DNA of 64,000 nucleotides, taken from positions 653,581 to 717,580 of the forward strand of contig NZ_CP063169.1 of assembly GCF_014960965.1 (NCBI RefSeq), read 5' to 3'. The notes beneath the pieces were generated by a model that was not told where the DNA came from, made no database searches, and was given only the letters and a program-made list of their open reading frames with translations. Positions 9,394-18,484 of the stretch are shown in pieces (position 1 is the first letter of the stretch; every line of letters begins with the position of its first letter). The DNA is from Ruania alkalisoli. Its GTDB lineage: Bacteria; Actinomycetota; Actinomycetes; Actinomycetales; Beutenbergiaceae. The position numbers were made by a program, and so were the translations under genes.

Positions 9394-12300
9394 GACGTGA
9401 TCCGCTCCTCACAGGCCAGCAGCGGGTCCCATACCCGCCGGGCCAGCGCCCCCAGGCGCGTCGTCTCCTCCGGGTAGCGGGCAAGATCCTGCTCCGACGG
9501 TGCGCCCGCCACCTGCTCCAGACTGGCCGCCTCACCGAAGCAGAGCACGTGGAACGGGTCGTCCGCCTGGTAGTCGTACCGCCACCCGCGGCGCACTTGT
9601 GCCAGTGCGGAGTCCGGGCTGGCCCCCTTGGAGCGGGCGGTGGCGTAGCGTTCGGCGATCTTCGGTGGGATCGGCACCGGTATGCGGGTGGCCTCGGCAT
9701 GCAGGGCCACCAGATCGGCGAGCACCGCGCCGGCATCTCCGGGCGGACGCAGCTGGCTCGCTGCCGCTGTCGGCACGTCCTCGCCGTATCGGTTGCTCTC
9801 CCCGCGGCCGATGGTCACGGTGTGCCAGGCCCGGTCGGGCTCGCTGACCGCCAGGGCAAGCAGCTGTACCCAGGCGCGCAGGCGGTGCTTGGCCCCGAGG
9901 CGCGAGTACTCCGCGCGGACGACCCGTTCCCCGTGCACGCCGGGAACAGTGCCCGCTATGAGCACCGTGCTGGATCCAGAGCCGGTCTCGGCCAGCACGT
10001 CCACCCCGGTCGAGGTGCCCACACGGGCGGCCTCGGTGGCCATCGCGTGGATCGGGCGGATCCGCTCCATCACTTCGAGCAGGGCGGCGTTTCCCAACTG
10101 CCGTGGCGGCATCTGCCCGCGGCGCCACTCCGCCTGAAACGCCTGCCGCGGTTCGGTTCCCTGGCGTACCGCGGCCAGGATGCGATCGCCGGCTGCCCAG
10201 GAGTCCAGACCTCCGGCCGTCAGGGGTAGCCGGTCGTCCACCTCGTCTTCGTCGCGCACCAGTTGCACGCCCAGCCGCCGCCGCACGAACCAGCGCGCCG
10301 GGTGCTCGAGCAGTTCCACGAGCTCGTCCAGGTCCAGCACGGGCGGAGCAGCACTCTCCCCGGCACGAGCCCCCGTACCGGCGGAACCACCGTGCAGGTG
10401 AGGGCCCGGCAGTGCGGAAGGGACGCCGTCGGGAGCCGGCAGGGGTTCGGTGACCAGCACCCCGGGGGTGACCCGTTCCCCCCGCCCGGCCACCGCACCG
10501 CGGAAGGCGGCCGCATCGAAACTGAACGGACCCGGGGCACCCAGGGTGCCCGGGGTGAAGGAGCGCTCGTCCACCGTCTGCAGCGGATGGTGCACCACCA
10601 CGTGGTCGCGAACCGGCCCGCCGCCTGGCGCGGTGGCCACCCGGTCGAGTGCGTCCACCAGCTCGGCCACCGGAACCGCCGGCGGCCGCGGTGCGCCGGT
10701 GCGCTCGTCCGCCCCGGTGTGCACCACCACCAGATGCTCTTCGGCGGCGGTGATCGCGTCCAGGAAGATCTGTCGGTCCTCGCTGCGCAGGTCCCGCTCA
10801 CCCAGGCAGGGATCGCGTGCAAGCAGGTCGTCGCCGCTCGGGGTGGGGGAGCGGGGGAAGGCGTTGTCGTCCATGCCCAGCAGGCACACCACCCGGTGGG
10901 GGACGGCGCGCATCGGCTCCAGCGAGCACACCGTCAGCGCCCCGGTGCGAAAACCCGAGCGGCTGGGGCGTCCCGCGAGCCGGTCCGCGAGCAGCGCCCG
11001 CACATCCGCCAGCAGCAGTGGCGACTCCTCACCAGACGCCGAGGTCCCGCCCGAACCGCCAGCTGTGCGCACGTCGGCCAGCACCCGGCGGGCATGGATC
11101 GTCTGCCACGGCTCCTCCGCCTCGGTCAGCAGCGTCACGGCGTCATCGAGAGTGTCCAGCCAGTGCCGTAGTGGATGCGCCCCATCCAGCCGCGCCAGCA
11201 GGCTCGTCAGGCGGTCCACGAACTCGGCGAACCGGCCCGCCACCTCCACGTCGGTGGAACCGACGTCGTCCACCGGGAGCGCGGCTCCCACGTAGCGGGA
11301 GTCCTCCTCGGCCATCGCCACTCCGAGCAGCACCCGGTCCAGCGCCGCCTCCCAGGTGCCCTGCCGTATGGAGGCGTCGATGCCGTAGCGGGTGCGGCGG
11401 GCACCGTTCTCACCCCAGCGCACACCCACCTCGACAGCCCAGGTGCGCCAGCGGTCCAGATCGTCCTCACTGAGGCGGAACCGGCGCCGCACCGGCGTCG
11501 TCGCCGCCAGGTCCAGCACCTCCGGCGCACTCACCCGGCTGTCGGCCAGGTGGAGCACCGTGTCCAGCGCTGCCAGCACTGGGTTCGTGTTTCGGGCGCC
11601 CCGGTCGGCCAGGCTCACCCGTAGCTGTTGCCCCGGGTGCGCCTGCCCGGCGTCGGGGGTTGTCTCCCCGGGAGCGGCGCCGAATGTCGCCGTGATCAGC
11701 GGGGCGAAGGCGTCCACATCCGGGCACATCACCACCACGTCCCGGGGTTCCAGGCTCGGATCGGCGGCGAACAACCCGGTGAGAACCTCCCGCAGCACCT
11801 CCACCTGCCGGGCCCGGCCGTGGCAGGCATGGACCTGCACGCTGCGGTCGCCTGCGGCCAGCGCTTCGTGGCCCAGTTCAGGCTCGTCTTCCCGCAACGA
11901 TCGCTGCAGGCGACCGAGCAGGGTGGCGGGCGGCTCCGGGGCCGGGTGATGGTGCGTGGCCGCACCCCGCTGCACGCGCTGCTGCAGCTCGCTTCCATCG
12001 GTTCCCATCGAGACCAGCAGCGGGTGACGTGCCACCGGTTCCTGATCCGCCCGACGGATCCCGGGCGGGGGCATGGTCGCGACGGCGTCCCACACCACCG
12101 TGGAGGGGTGCGGCAGCCACAGGTGCACCTCCCGGTGGGTGGCGAGACTGCGCAGCACGCGCAGCTGATCCTCCGGCAATCGGGTGGGCCCGAAGACCGA
12201 GAGCCTGCCCGGCAGCTCGACCACCTCCGGATCCGCTTCGATGGCGGTCAGCGCCGTCGTCAGTGTCTCCGCCGGACTGGGGGTGCCGATGTGCTCGCGC

Positions 12301-12902
12301 ACCCGCCGCCAGAGTTCCGGCTGCCAGTGCAGATCGTCCGGGACCGCGATGCCGTGGCCGTCGGCGTCGCTGCCTTCCCGCCACGCCGTGATCAGATCTG
12401 GACGTTGGTGAGCATAGGCAGAGAACAGGCCGGCGATGCGCTGGGCCAGCGCGACCCGGCGGGACCGGCGGATGGCGTCGCCCTGCCCGTCGTCTGCTCC
12501 GCCCACGAACCGAGACAACGGTGCGGCCCACTCCTCGTCCAGGCACGCGTCGACGGTCTCCAGGACCGGCCACACCAGCCGGGCCGAGCGCCACGGATCC
12601 TCATCCGGGTCCACCCCGGTGCTCGCGCACAGCACCGCCTGCACCAGCCGCCCGGGGGAGCGGAAGTCGACATTCGCGCATACGCCCGCGGAACCTGCGC
12701 CGTCGGGGACCCCCAGATAGTGGGAGAGGCGCTGGGCGAGCCACCGCTCGATCCCGCGCGTGGGCACGGCCACCACGTCCGGGGTGAAGGGATCCTCCGG
12801 TGCCTCGGCGAGCACCTCCGCGAGCGGCGCGACCAGGGCGTCGGTGCGCTCGGAGCGGTGGATGTGCAGCACGCCGGCCATGCTACGGGGGCGGTGTGAC
12901 AT
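9390..12902 (-). CDS. recC: exodeoxyribonuclease V gamma subunit RecC
   Basis: Protein of 1170 residues, the non-catalytic subunit that recognises Chi and holds RecB and RecD. It begins with the typical LHIHRSERTDALV segment and contains VAVPTRGIERWLAQRLS near residue 50 and LGMDDNAFPR in the central helicase-like part. An in-frame ATG at 12881 is an alternative start; neither candidate has a strong ribosome site. This is the first gene of the recCBD operon, and its promoter must lie in the 70 bases shared with the divergent toxin-antitoxin pair, which contain the palindrome at 12938-12961. Confidence 0.9.
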   Translation of the reverse strand: MSHRPRSMAGVLHIHRSERTDALVAPLAEVLAEAPEDPFTPDVVAVPTRGIERWLAQRLSHYLGVPDGAGSAGVCANVDFRSPGRLVQAVLCASTGVDPDEDPWRSARLVWPVLETVDACLDEEWAAPLSRFVGGADDGQGDAIRRSRRVALAQRIAGLFSAYAHQRPDLITAWREGSDADGHGIAVPDDLHWQPELWRRVREHIGTPSPAETLTTALTAIEADPEVVELPGRLSVFGPTRLPEDQLRVLRSLATHREVHLWLPHPSTVVWDAVATMPPPGIRRADQEPVARHPLLVSMGTDGSELQQRVQRGAATHHHPAPEPPATLLGRLQRSLREDEPELGHEALAAGDRSVQVHACHGRARQVEVLREVLTGLFAADPSLEPRDVVVMCPDVDAFAPLITATFGAAPGETTPDAGQAHPGQQLRVSLADRGARNTNPVLAALDTVLHLADSRVSAPEVLDLAATTPVRRRFRLSEDDLDRWRTWAVEVGVRWGENGARRTRYGIDASIRQGTWEAALDRVLLGVAMAEEDSRYVGAALPVDDVGSTDVEVAGRFAEFVDRLTSLLARLDGAHPLRHWLDTLDDAVTLLTEAEEPWQTIHARRVLADVRTAGGSGGTSASGEESPLLLADVRALLADRLAGRPSRSGFRTGALTVCSLEPMRAVPHRVVCLLGMDDNAFPRSPTPSGDDLLARDPCLGERDLRSEDRQIFLDAITAAEEHLVVVHTGADERTGAPRPPAVPVAELVDALDRVATAPGGGPVRDHVVVHHPLQTVDERSFTPGTLGAPGPFSFDAAAFRGAVAGRGERVTPGVLVTEPLPAPDGVPSALPGPHLHGGSAGTGARAGESAAPPVLDLDELVELLEHPARWFVRRRLGVQLVRDEDEVDDRLPLTAGGLDSWAAGDRILAAVRQGTEPRQAFQAEWRRGQMPPRQLGNAALLEVMERIRPIHAMATEAARVGTSTGVDVLAETGSGSSTVLIAGTVPGVHGERVVRAEYSRLGAKHRLRAWVQLLALAVSEPDRAWHTVTIGRGESNRYGEDVPTAAASQLRPPGDAGAVLADLVALHAEATRIPVPIPPKIAERYATARSKGASPDSALAQVRRGWRYDYQADDPFHVLCFGEAASLEQVAGAPSEQDLARYPEETTRLGALARRVWDPLLACEERITS

Positions 12903-12937
12903 CCGGGGCTAGGTCTGTGGACAGAGCACTTCACGGG

Positions 12938-12961
12938 CCGATATCATCGTGTTGATATCGG
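12938..12961. promoter_or_regulatory. palindromic operator of the FitAB-like pair
   Basis: CCGATATCA (12938-12946) is repeated as its exact reverse complement TGATATCGG (12953-12961) with a six-base spacer. It ends 11 bases before the antitoxin start and overlaps its ribosome-binding region. FitA and VapB antitoxins with ribbon-helix-helix folds bind such palindromes to repress their own operon. Because recC starts only 36 bases away on the other strand, binding here could also affect recCBD. Confidence 0.75.
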
Positions 12962-12972
12962 AGGCGGCCGCC

Positions 12973-13200
12973 ATGGAACAGATCGTGATTCGCAATCTTC
13001 CGGCAGGAACCAAGGCTGCCCTCAAGGCGAGGGCGCAGCAGCACCACAGGTCCAGCGAGGCCGAGGCGCGCGCCATCCTCGCCGAGGCGATGGACAGTGA
13101 GCCCGCCACGATGGTCGACCTGCTGAATACGGACGAGGGAGCGGATATCCAGTTCGAGCCAGAGCGCCTCGGACTGGCGGCGAGGACTCCCGATCTCTGA
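12973..13200 (+). CDS. FitA-like ribbon-helix-helix antitoxin
   Basis: Protein of 75 residues. The start [18 protein letters not shown] is the ribbon-helix-helix DNA-binding signature of FitA-type antitoxins, followed by the conserved [13 protein letters not shown] helix. The C-terminal tail would wrap the toxin. The ATG at 12973 follows GGAGG at good spacing; an in-frame codon at 12949 lies inside the operator and is rejected. The stop overlaps the toxin start by one base (TGATG). The complex with the toxin probably represses the operon through the palindrome just upstream. Confidence 0.88.
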   Translation: MEQIVIRNLPAGTKAALKARAQQHHRSSEAEARAILAEAMDSEPATMVDLLNTDEGADIQFEPERLGLAARTPDL

Positions 13201-13616
13201 TGTACGTCCTCGACACCGATGTCATCTCCGCGCTGCGCGTTCGGGGGCGTGAGCCAGCAGTCGCGGCGTGGGCGGCGTCGGTGCCGGTGGCCGACCAGTT
13301 CGTCACGGCACTGACCGTCGCCGAGGTCGAACGAGGTGTCGTGGCCAAGGAGCGTTCCGACCCGGAACAGGGCGCGGTGTTGCGCCGGTGGTTCTCGGGG
13401 CGGGTCCTCCCGGCCTTCGCGGACCGGGTCCTTCCGTTCGACCTGCGGGCAGCTCGAATTCTTGCCACCTACCGCGTTCCGGAGCACGCGCCGCTGGACG
13501 ATGCCCTCATCGCGGCCGTCGCGCAGGCGGCGGGGATGACGGTGGTGACGCGGAACATCAAGCACTTCGAGCCGCTCGGCGTTCGATGCTTCAATCCGTG
13601 GGAGTCGAACAGCTGA
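13200..13616 (+). CDS. FitB/VapC-like PIN-domain toxin
   Basis: Protein of 138 residues, typical for PIN-domain ribonuclease toxins. The acidic metal-binding residues are visible: D5 in VLDTD, E42 in AEVERG and D100/D101 in LDDALIAA, with N119 in TRNIKHF at the fourth position. It is coupled to the FitA-like gene by a one-base stop/start overlap, so the neutralising partner is made together with it. FitB family members cleave RNA when freed from the antitoxin; the RNA target cannot be predicted from sequence. Confidence 0.9.
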   Translation: MYVLDTDVISALRVRGREPAVAAWAASVPVADQFVTALTVAEVERGVVAKERSDPEQGAVLRRWFSGRVLPAFADRVLPFDLRAARILATYRVPEHAPLDDALIAAVAQAAGMTVVTRNIKHFEPLGVRCFNPWESNS

Positions 13617-13688
13617 ACGAGTGACACCTGGCAACTCGGTGGCCGCAGGATGCGGTCGCGCCGGCCGTTTCTCTGCCAGGCTGTGTGC

Positions 13689-14585
13689 ATGGTCGAACTG
13701 TTCACTGAGCCGGGCGCCGAACTGCGCCGCCTCTACACCGGCAGCGTCTGGGCAGAAGGCCCGATCTGGCTGCCCGGCCCCGCGACCGCCGGACGCGTGC
13801 GCTGGAGCGACATCCCCAACAACCGGATCCTCGAGCACGAACTGACCTCCGGGCGCACCCGCGTCTACTCCTCCGGCGCCGAGTACACCAACGGCCGCAC
13901 CCGCGATCTGACCGGTGCTGTGGTGCAGTGCTCGCACGGACGGCGCGCGGTCGAACGCGACAGCATCGACGCGACCCCCGCCCCGGTCACCCTGGTGGAC
14001 TCCTGGCAGGGCCACCGGTTCAACTCCCCGAACGACGTGGTGGTCGCCTCCGATGGCGCGATCTGGTTCACCGACCCGCCGTACGGGATCCTCACCAACA
14101 AGGAAGGCCGCCAGGCGCCCCAGGAGTATGGCGGCTGCTACGTCTTCCGCCTGGACGAGAGCACCGGCGAGGCAACCGCCATGGTTACCGACATGATTCA
14201 CCCGAACGGGCTGGCCTTCTCACCGGACGAGTCGGTCCTGTATGTCTCCGACACCGGGGAGGGGGCGCGCCATATCCGCGCCTACGACGTGCAGATTCCC
14301 GACGGCGGATCTCCCGTGTGCGTGAACGGCCGGGTCCTGGCCACGGTCCGCCCGGGCGCCTCCGACGGATTCCGCATCGACACCGAGGGCCGCATCTGGA
14401 CCTCCGCCGGCGACGGCGTGCAGATCTACTCGACCGAGGGTAATCACCTCGCCACGATCGAGGTGCCGGAGACCGTCTCCAACGTCTGCTTCGGCGGCCC
14501 CGACGGGCGGGAGCTGTTCATCACGGCCACGACAAGCCTGTATACGATCCGGGTCACCGCGACCGAGGCGCCACGGCCGGCTTGA
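13689..14585 (+). CDS. SMP-30/gluconolactonase family beta-propeller
   Basis: Protein of 298 residues from the ATG at 13689; an upstream in-frame ATG at 13650 lacks family similarity. The SMP-30 metal-site pattern is present: WAEGPIW near the N terminus, RFNSPNDVVV in the middle and SDGFRID near the C terminus, which supply Glu, Asn and Asp ligands. Enzymes of this family hydrolyse sugar lactones, but many members act on other lactones or esters. It faces the cyclodeaminase-like gene convergently, so it may or may not belong to the nitrogen-compound regulon that follows. No signal peptide. Confidence 0.82.
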   Translation: MVELFTEPGAELRRLYTGSVWAEGPIWLPGPATAGRVRWSDIPNNRILEHELTSGRTRVYSSGAEYTNGRTRDLTGAVVQCSHGRRAVERDSIDATPAPVTLVDSWQGHRFNSPNDVVVASDGAIWFTDPPYGILTNKEGRQAPQEYGGCYVFRLDESTGEATAMVTDMIHPNGLAFSPDESVLYVSDTGEGARHIRAYDVQIPDGGSPVCVNGRVLATVRPGASDGFRIDTEGRIWTSAGDGVQIYSTEGNHLATIEVPETVSNVCFGGPDGRELFITATTSLYTIRVTATEAPRPA

Positions 14586-14675
14586 GACACCGTTGAGGAT
14601 GCGTTGATGTGGCACCCAGCGTTGATCGCGATGCAGCACTCACCCGGTGCGGCCGCGTTGAAGAGCGTGGACCTT

Positions 14676-15221
14676 TTAGTCGGCGCCGGCGCGCGCGACC
14701 GTCCCTGACTCCGCTGCTGCTCGCGCGCCTGAGCCCGCTGCCAGGGTCGCCGCCCCGGTGATCTCGCTGGCCCGGATCACCGCGCCGGTGAGCTCGGCCG
14801 CCACGGCGACGTCCGCCCGGACCGCGGCATTGCCGATCACCTCCAGGCGGTCCAGATCAGGCAGCAAGCGCCGCGCCGCCGCACGGCATTCGCTCACCCG
14901 CGCGTGGGCCACCTCCACGGCCAGCTCGATCGCGGCCTCCCGGTGCCGCCGTTCCACCCGGGTGGTCTCCGGCAGCCGGAACGCCTCCGCGAACCGGGCG
15001 GAGGCGCGGGCATCGGCATCGATCAACTCGGTCGCCTCCTCCTGCACGGCCTCCGCACGGGCGGCGATCGCGCGGCTCTCGTCACTGTCCGGCGCGTAGC
15101 GGGCGACCATGCCCGTCAGGGCGGCGGCCAGGGCGAGTGCGGCCGCCGTCGCGGCACCACCCCCGGGGTCGGGACGGGCGGCCCCCAGGTCCCCGAGCCA
15201 TTGCGGATCGAACACGGCCAT
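14676..15221 (-). CDS. formimidoyltetrahydrofolate cyclodeaminase-like protein
   Basis: Protein of 181 residues, all-helical, matching the stand-alone FTCD_C/FchA fold (cyclodeaminase or methenyl-THF cyclohydrolase). The DPGGGAATAAALALA segment near residue 20 corresponds to the conserved PGGGS-type turn that binds the folate. Enzymes of this kind convert 5-formimino-THF to 5,10-methenyl-THF and ammonia. The start ATG at 15221 lies five bases after the stop of the cysteine hydrolase, with CAGGAGCAGG as ribosome site inside that gene, so it is the third gene of the amidase operon. Its presence suggests that the pathway releases a formimino or other one-carbon unit (inference). Confidence 0.78.
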   Translation of the reverse strand: MAVFDPQWLGDLGAARPDPGGGAATAAALALAAALTGMVARYAPDSDESRAIAARAEAVQEEATELIDADARASARFAEAFRLPETTRVERRHREAAIELAVEVAHARVSECRAAARRLLPDLDRLEVIGNAAVRADVAVAAELTGAVIRASEITGAATLAAGSGARAAAESGTVARAGAD

Positions 15222-15226
15222 GTCGA

Positions 15227-16012
15227 TCAGCCCTGCTCCTGTGCCGCCAGTGCCGCCTCCAGGTCGGACCCGAGAGCCGTGAACCCGAAGCACTGTCGCA
15301 CGTTGTACACCGTTGCCTGCATGCAGAACTCCGGGCTCGTGGTGCCCACGCCGTCCTCCAGCATCACCACGTCATATCCCAGGTTCGCGGCATCGGTGAG
15401 CGTGGCCAGTACGCACTGGTCGGCGTTCACCCCTGCAAAGAGAAGCGTGTCCACCCGCAGATTCCGCAGGATCGAATCCAACGGTGAGTCCGGGAAGCCG
15501 CTCATCCGGTACTTGTCCACGCACACGTCCTCGGGTGCGATCTCGAGCTCGTCAACCACGGCCGCGGCCCAGGCGTCTGTGGTCAGCACCGGGCTCCCGG
15601 AGGGCGAAGCGGTCGAGCCGATGCCGCCGCCGGTGCCATCGCCGTCGTAGACGTGCCGCACCCCGGGTGGCAGGTTCGCCTGGTCGGGCCGGTTCCCCCA
15701 GTTCACCCACACCACCGGCACGCCGGCCTCGCGCAGCACCGGCAGCAGTCCGGCGATCGGCGCGATCGGCTCGCGGGCACCACTGATGTCCACGCCAATC
15801 CCAGCCAGCCACCCCTGCGGGTGGCAGAAGTCGTTCTGCATGTCCACCACCACGACGGCGGTCCTCGCCAGGTCCAGCACGAGCCGTTGCGGATGGGCCG
15901 CCACGGTGAGCGGCCGTTCCGGCCGCGGTGGGCGCCGCAGGTCGACGGCGTCCGGGGAGAGCCCCCACCGGTTGCGCTCGAGTGCCGGTGCAGGCGGTGC
16001 TGTCGTCGTCAT
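15227..16012 (-). CDS. isochorismatase-family cysteine amidohydrolase
   Basis: Protein of 261 residues with the Asp-Lys-Cys triad of the family: D57 in VVDMQND, K167 in DKYRMSGF and C200 in NADQCV. The N-terminal extension with PPRPERPLTV resembles the ureidoacrylate/biuret/N-carbamoylsarcosine hydrolase branch rather than true isochorismatases. These enzymes remove a carbamoyl or amide group and release ammonia and CO2. The gene follows the AtzH-amidase gene by ten bases with an AAGGA ribosome site and precedes the cyclodeaminase-like gene. The substrate is not fixed by sequence, but a ureido (N-carbamoyl) intermediate is the best guess. Confidence 0.8.
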   Translation of the reverse strand: MTTTAPPAPALERNRWGLSPDAVDLRRPPRPERPLTVAAHPQRLVLDLARTAVVVVDMQNDFCHPQGWLAGIGVDISGAREPIAPIAGLLPVLREAGVPVVWVNWGNRPDQANLPPGVRHVYDGDGTGGGIGSTASPSGSPVLTTDAWAAAVVDELEIAPEDVCVDKYRMSGFPDSPLDSILRNLRVDTLLFAGVNADQCVLATLTDAANLGYDVVMLEDGVGTTSPEFCMQATVYNVRQCFGFTALGSDLEAALAAQEQG

Positions 16013-16022
16013 CGTGTCCTTC

Positions 16023-17615
16023 TCATCGGTCCAGCATGTCGAGCAGGCTCAGGTCACTGCCGGGCGGCCCGATCAGGGAGAGCCCGGCAGGCAACGGCCC
16101 CACGCGCGGCGTCGGTGCGCTCACCTGGGGGAAGCCGGCCAGCGAGGCCAGGCACGTCAGCCGCAGCGTTCCGGCGCGGGCGGTGGCGATCTCCTCCTCG
16201 CTCGCATCCCGCACCGGAGCGGGAGCCGAGGTGGTGGGCAGCGCAAGAGCGGCGTCGTCGAGCAGGTCGCGCAACTGGTCGCGCGCGTGGTCGAGCACCG
16301 TGCGGGCGGAGGTGACGGCTTGGGCGCTCACCTGTGCACCGGTCCGGAAGCGTTCACGCACCGCCGGATCGAGCGATTCGCCATGGTGGGAGACGAACCC
16401 GCCGTGCATCGCCCAGGCCTCCGCCTGCTGCACGATACGGAAGGCGGTGAACCAGGTTTCCAGCTCCTCCGGGTCGAGATGCACCTGGCTGACGTCGGCG
16501 GGGATGGCCCGGAGTGCGGCGATCGTCGCGGTTTGCGTCTCCTGCTCGGCCAGGGCCAGGAGCGCCGGGGCGAAGATCAGGCGGGTCACGGCGGTGGGGG
16601 CGGAGGTGGGCAGCAGTGCGGCCGACGCGGCGCGCAGGGTGGCGATGTCACGGGTGAGCACGCCCACGGTGTCGAAGGACGGGGCGAGGCCGAGTAGGCC
16701 ACGGCGCGGGACGTCGTCGTGGGTGGTGCGCAGGCCGTACAGGCCGCAGTAGGCGGCCGGCACCCGGATCGAGCCGGCGGTGTCCGTGCCGAGCCCGATG
16801 GTGGCGGCGCCGGTGGCCACGGCGGCGGCCGGTCCGCTGGTGGAACCGCCGGGGATGCGGCCGGGAGCGGCGGGGTTGGGGGGCGTGCCGTAGTGGATGT
16901 TGGTGCCGGCGAGGGAGAACGCCAGCTCGTCGGTGTGGGCGATGCCGATCACGTCCGCCCCGGCTTGCGTGAGCAGCTCCACGGCCGCCGCATGGCGCTG
17001 TTCCGTCGGTGCCTGGGCGAGCCAGGCCGGCGTGCCGCCGCCGATCTGCTGCCCGGCGATGGCGAACAGATCCTTGACGGCGACGCTCGCCCCGGTCAGG
17101 GGTCCTCCGGGCCTGCCTGAGACGAGCGGGGACGATCCGGGTGGAACCCGCCAGATAGTCGAGTCGGAGCCGGAGAGCAGGCGGATCGTCGCAGCGCGCC
17201 ACTCTTCGCCTGGGCCGTCACTAGAGACGTGGGCGGCGGTGACCTGCCACCGGCCCTCCAGGAGCTCCCAGACCTGCGTCTGCACCCCGGTCGAACCCGT
17301 GGGGCGAATGGACTCGGCCACCACCAGCGTGCACCCGGGGCCGAGGTTGCGTAGGTGCACGCGTGTCAGTCGCCGTTGGGGTGCCCCGCCGCGGGCGGCG
17401 CGCATCCGGGCGATGTGCGCGTGACCGACCAGGGTGGCGCCGCCGGTGGAGCGCAGTGTGGTGGTGCTCGCGGCGAAGAGGTCGTCCAGTGCGGCGACGT
17501 CGTCGGCCATCAACGCAGTCTCGTAGCGCCAGAACGCGCGCTCCAGCTCCCGGTCGGGCCAGGCTGGGTTTGGTCCGAGGGGCTCCTCGAGGGGGCTGGG
17601 TGGGTCGGCAATCAT
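16023..17615 (-). CDS. AtzH-like domain fused to amidase-signature hydrolase
   Basis: Protein of 530 residues. Residues about 20-135 form an NTF2-like DUF3225/AtzH domain (RAFWRYETALMADDVAALDDLF, then WQVTAAHVS); from about 165 an amidase-signature domain follows, with the Ser-cisSer-Lys triad at K181 (VAVKDLF), S258 (PGGSTSG) and S282 (DTAGSIRVP). In cyanuric acid degraders AtzH is a separate small protein that assists the AtzE amidase on carboxybiuret, so the fusion points to ureide- or biuret-type substrates (inference). The ATG at 17615 is preferred; an in-frame GTG lies 12 bases upstream. It is first in a three-gene operon and has an operator-like dyad 32 bases upstream. Confidence 0.83.
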   Translation of the reverse strand: MIADPPSPLEEPLGPNPAWPDRELERAFWRYETALMADDVAALDDLFAASTTTLRSTGGATLVGHAHIARMRAARGGAPQRRLTRVHLRNLGPGCTLVVAESIRPTGSTGVQTQVWELLEGRWQVTAAHVSSDGPGEEWRAATIRLLSGSDSTIWRVPPGSSPLVSGRPGGPLTGASVAVKDLFAIAGQQIGGGTPAWLAQAPTEQRHAAAVELLTQAGADVIGIAHTDELAFSLAGTNIHYGTPPNPAAPGRIPGGSTSGPAAAVATGAATIGLGTDTAGSIRVPAAYCGLYGLRTTHDDVPRRGLLGLAPSFDTVGVLTRDIATLRAASAALLPTSAPTAVTRLIFAPALLALAEQETQTATIAALRAIPADVSQVHLDPEELETWFTAFRIVQQAEAWAMHGGFVSHHGESLDPAVRERFRTGAQVSAQAVTSARTVLDHARDQLRDLLDDAALALPTTSAPAPVRDASEEEIATARAGTLRLTCLASLAGFPQVSAPTPRVGPLPAGLSLIGPPGSDLSLLDMLDR

Positions 17616-17646
17616 GGTGGTGCTCACCTTCCCGACGCTAACCCCG

Positions 17647-17667
17647 GGTGTTGACCGGGCGAACATC
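17647..17667. promoter_or_regulatory. candidate operator 1 of the XRE-cupin regulon
   Basis: The site holds TGTT (17649-17652) and AACA (17662-17665) separated by exactly nine bases, in the form TGTTGA...GAACAT. The same spacing occurs in the sites at 19168-19188 and 29043-29063. It lies 32 bases upstream of the AtzH-amidase start, where a promoter would be expected. This is the weakest of the three copies. Confidence 0.5.
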
Positions 17668-17705
17668 GGATACGAAGTTCTTACCTGCGTGAAACACCCG
17701 GCGGC

Positions 17706-17780
17706 GCGACTGACACAGCTGCGTGGGGTGCGGGCTCATGCTGCCGCAGACCGACGGATCCGTGTCGAGCCGATCAGGGC
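17706..17780. repeat. intergenic repeat, copy A
   Basis: A 75-base stretch beginning GCGACTGACACAG and ending GTGTCGAGCCGATCAGGGC aligns with the stretch at 31625-31698 over its whole length with one gap; by eye about three quarters of positions agree. It overlaps the last bases of the PNPOx-like gene and lies downstream of that minus-strand gene. A role in ending transcription, or a dispersed repeat family, is possible. Confidence 0.55.
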
Positions 17781-18385
17781 AGGGTGTCCACGACGCGCCA
17801 GGCATCCGCGCCGTCCGGCCGGGTGAAGCGGGTCTTGGTCGGGGGTGTGTCCTCGGTGCCGGCCTGCCAGAAGTCGATCCGCCGGGGTGAGAGCTCCAGC
17901 GTGGTCCAACCGGCGGGCCGGGTCAGCGGTTCACGCGAGGCCGCCGCATCGAAGCGCTCCCGGATCCGGGTCTGATCGATTTCCCCGTCCGTTCCGGGCT
18001 CCTGGGTCGCGAGATCCTGATAGGCCCAGGCCACGAGCTGCAGTTGCCGGGGCCGGGTGGGGTAGGCAGCGTCGGAGACCTCGGCCGGGAGCTCGCGGGC
18101 GGTACCGGTCAGGATCACCTGCCGGCCGAGGGCCGGCCAGTGGAAGACGGCGCTGACGCGGGGGTTGGCGGCGATGTCCTCGGTCTTGCTGGTCGGGGTC
18201 GAGGAGTGGAACCGCAGGCCTTGGTGGCCGATCTGGGTCACCAGCACCGTCCTGGCGTGCGGGGCGCCCGCGGCATCGGCGGTCGCGAGCGTCATCGTGC
18301 TCGGAAGGGGAAGGCCGGCGGCATCGGCTTCGGCGACCCAGCGGTCGAGGATCGGTAGCGGGGCGCCGGTGAGGTTCTCGGGCAC
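17774..18385 (-). CDS. pyridoxamine 5'-phosphate oxidase family flavoprotein
   Basis: Protein of 203 residues resembling PdxH: MTLATADAAGAPHARTVLV, RFHSSTPTSKTEDIAANPRVSAVFHW and the C-terminal FWQ...R segment correspond to FMN- and PLP-contacting parts. The start is a GTG at 18385 with AAGGAGA five bases upstream. PdxH makes pyridoxal 5'-phosphate, but several residues of the PdxH C terminus appear altered, so another FMN-dependent oxidoreductase role is possible. It lies between the regulator and the amidase operon on the same strand, and may belong to the regulon. Confidence 0.72.
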   Translation of the reverse strand: MPENLTGAPLPILDRWVAEADAAGLPLPSTMTLATADAAGAPHARTVLVTQIGHQGLRFHSSTPTSKTEDIAANPRVSAVFHWPALGRQVILTGTARELPAEVSDAAYPTRPRQLQLVAWAYQDLATQEPGTDGEIDQTRIRERFDAAASREPLTRPAGWTTLELSPRRIDFWQAGTEDTPPTKTRFTRPDGADAWRVVDTLP

Positions 18386-18484
18386 GTGCTCTCCTTGGAT
18401 GCAGGGGGGTGAGGGAATGCTCAGGTGCAGGGGAGTGCCCCGCACGTGCCGGCGTGTGGTCCGGATGTGGGGCCAGGTCGTTCG

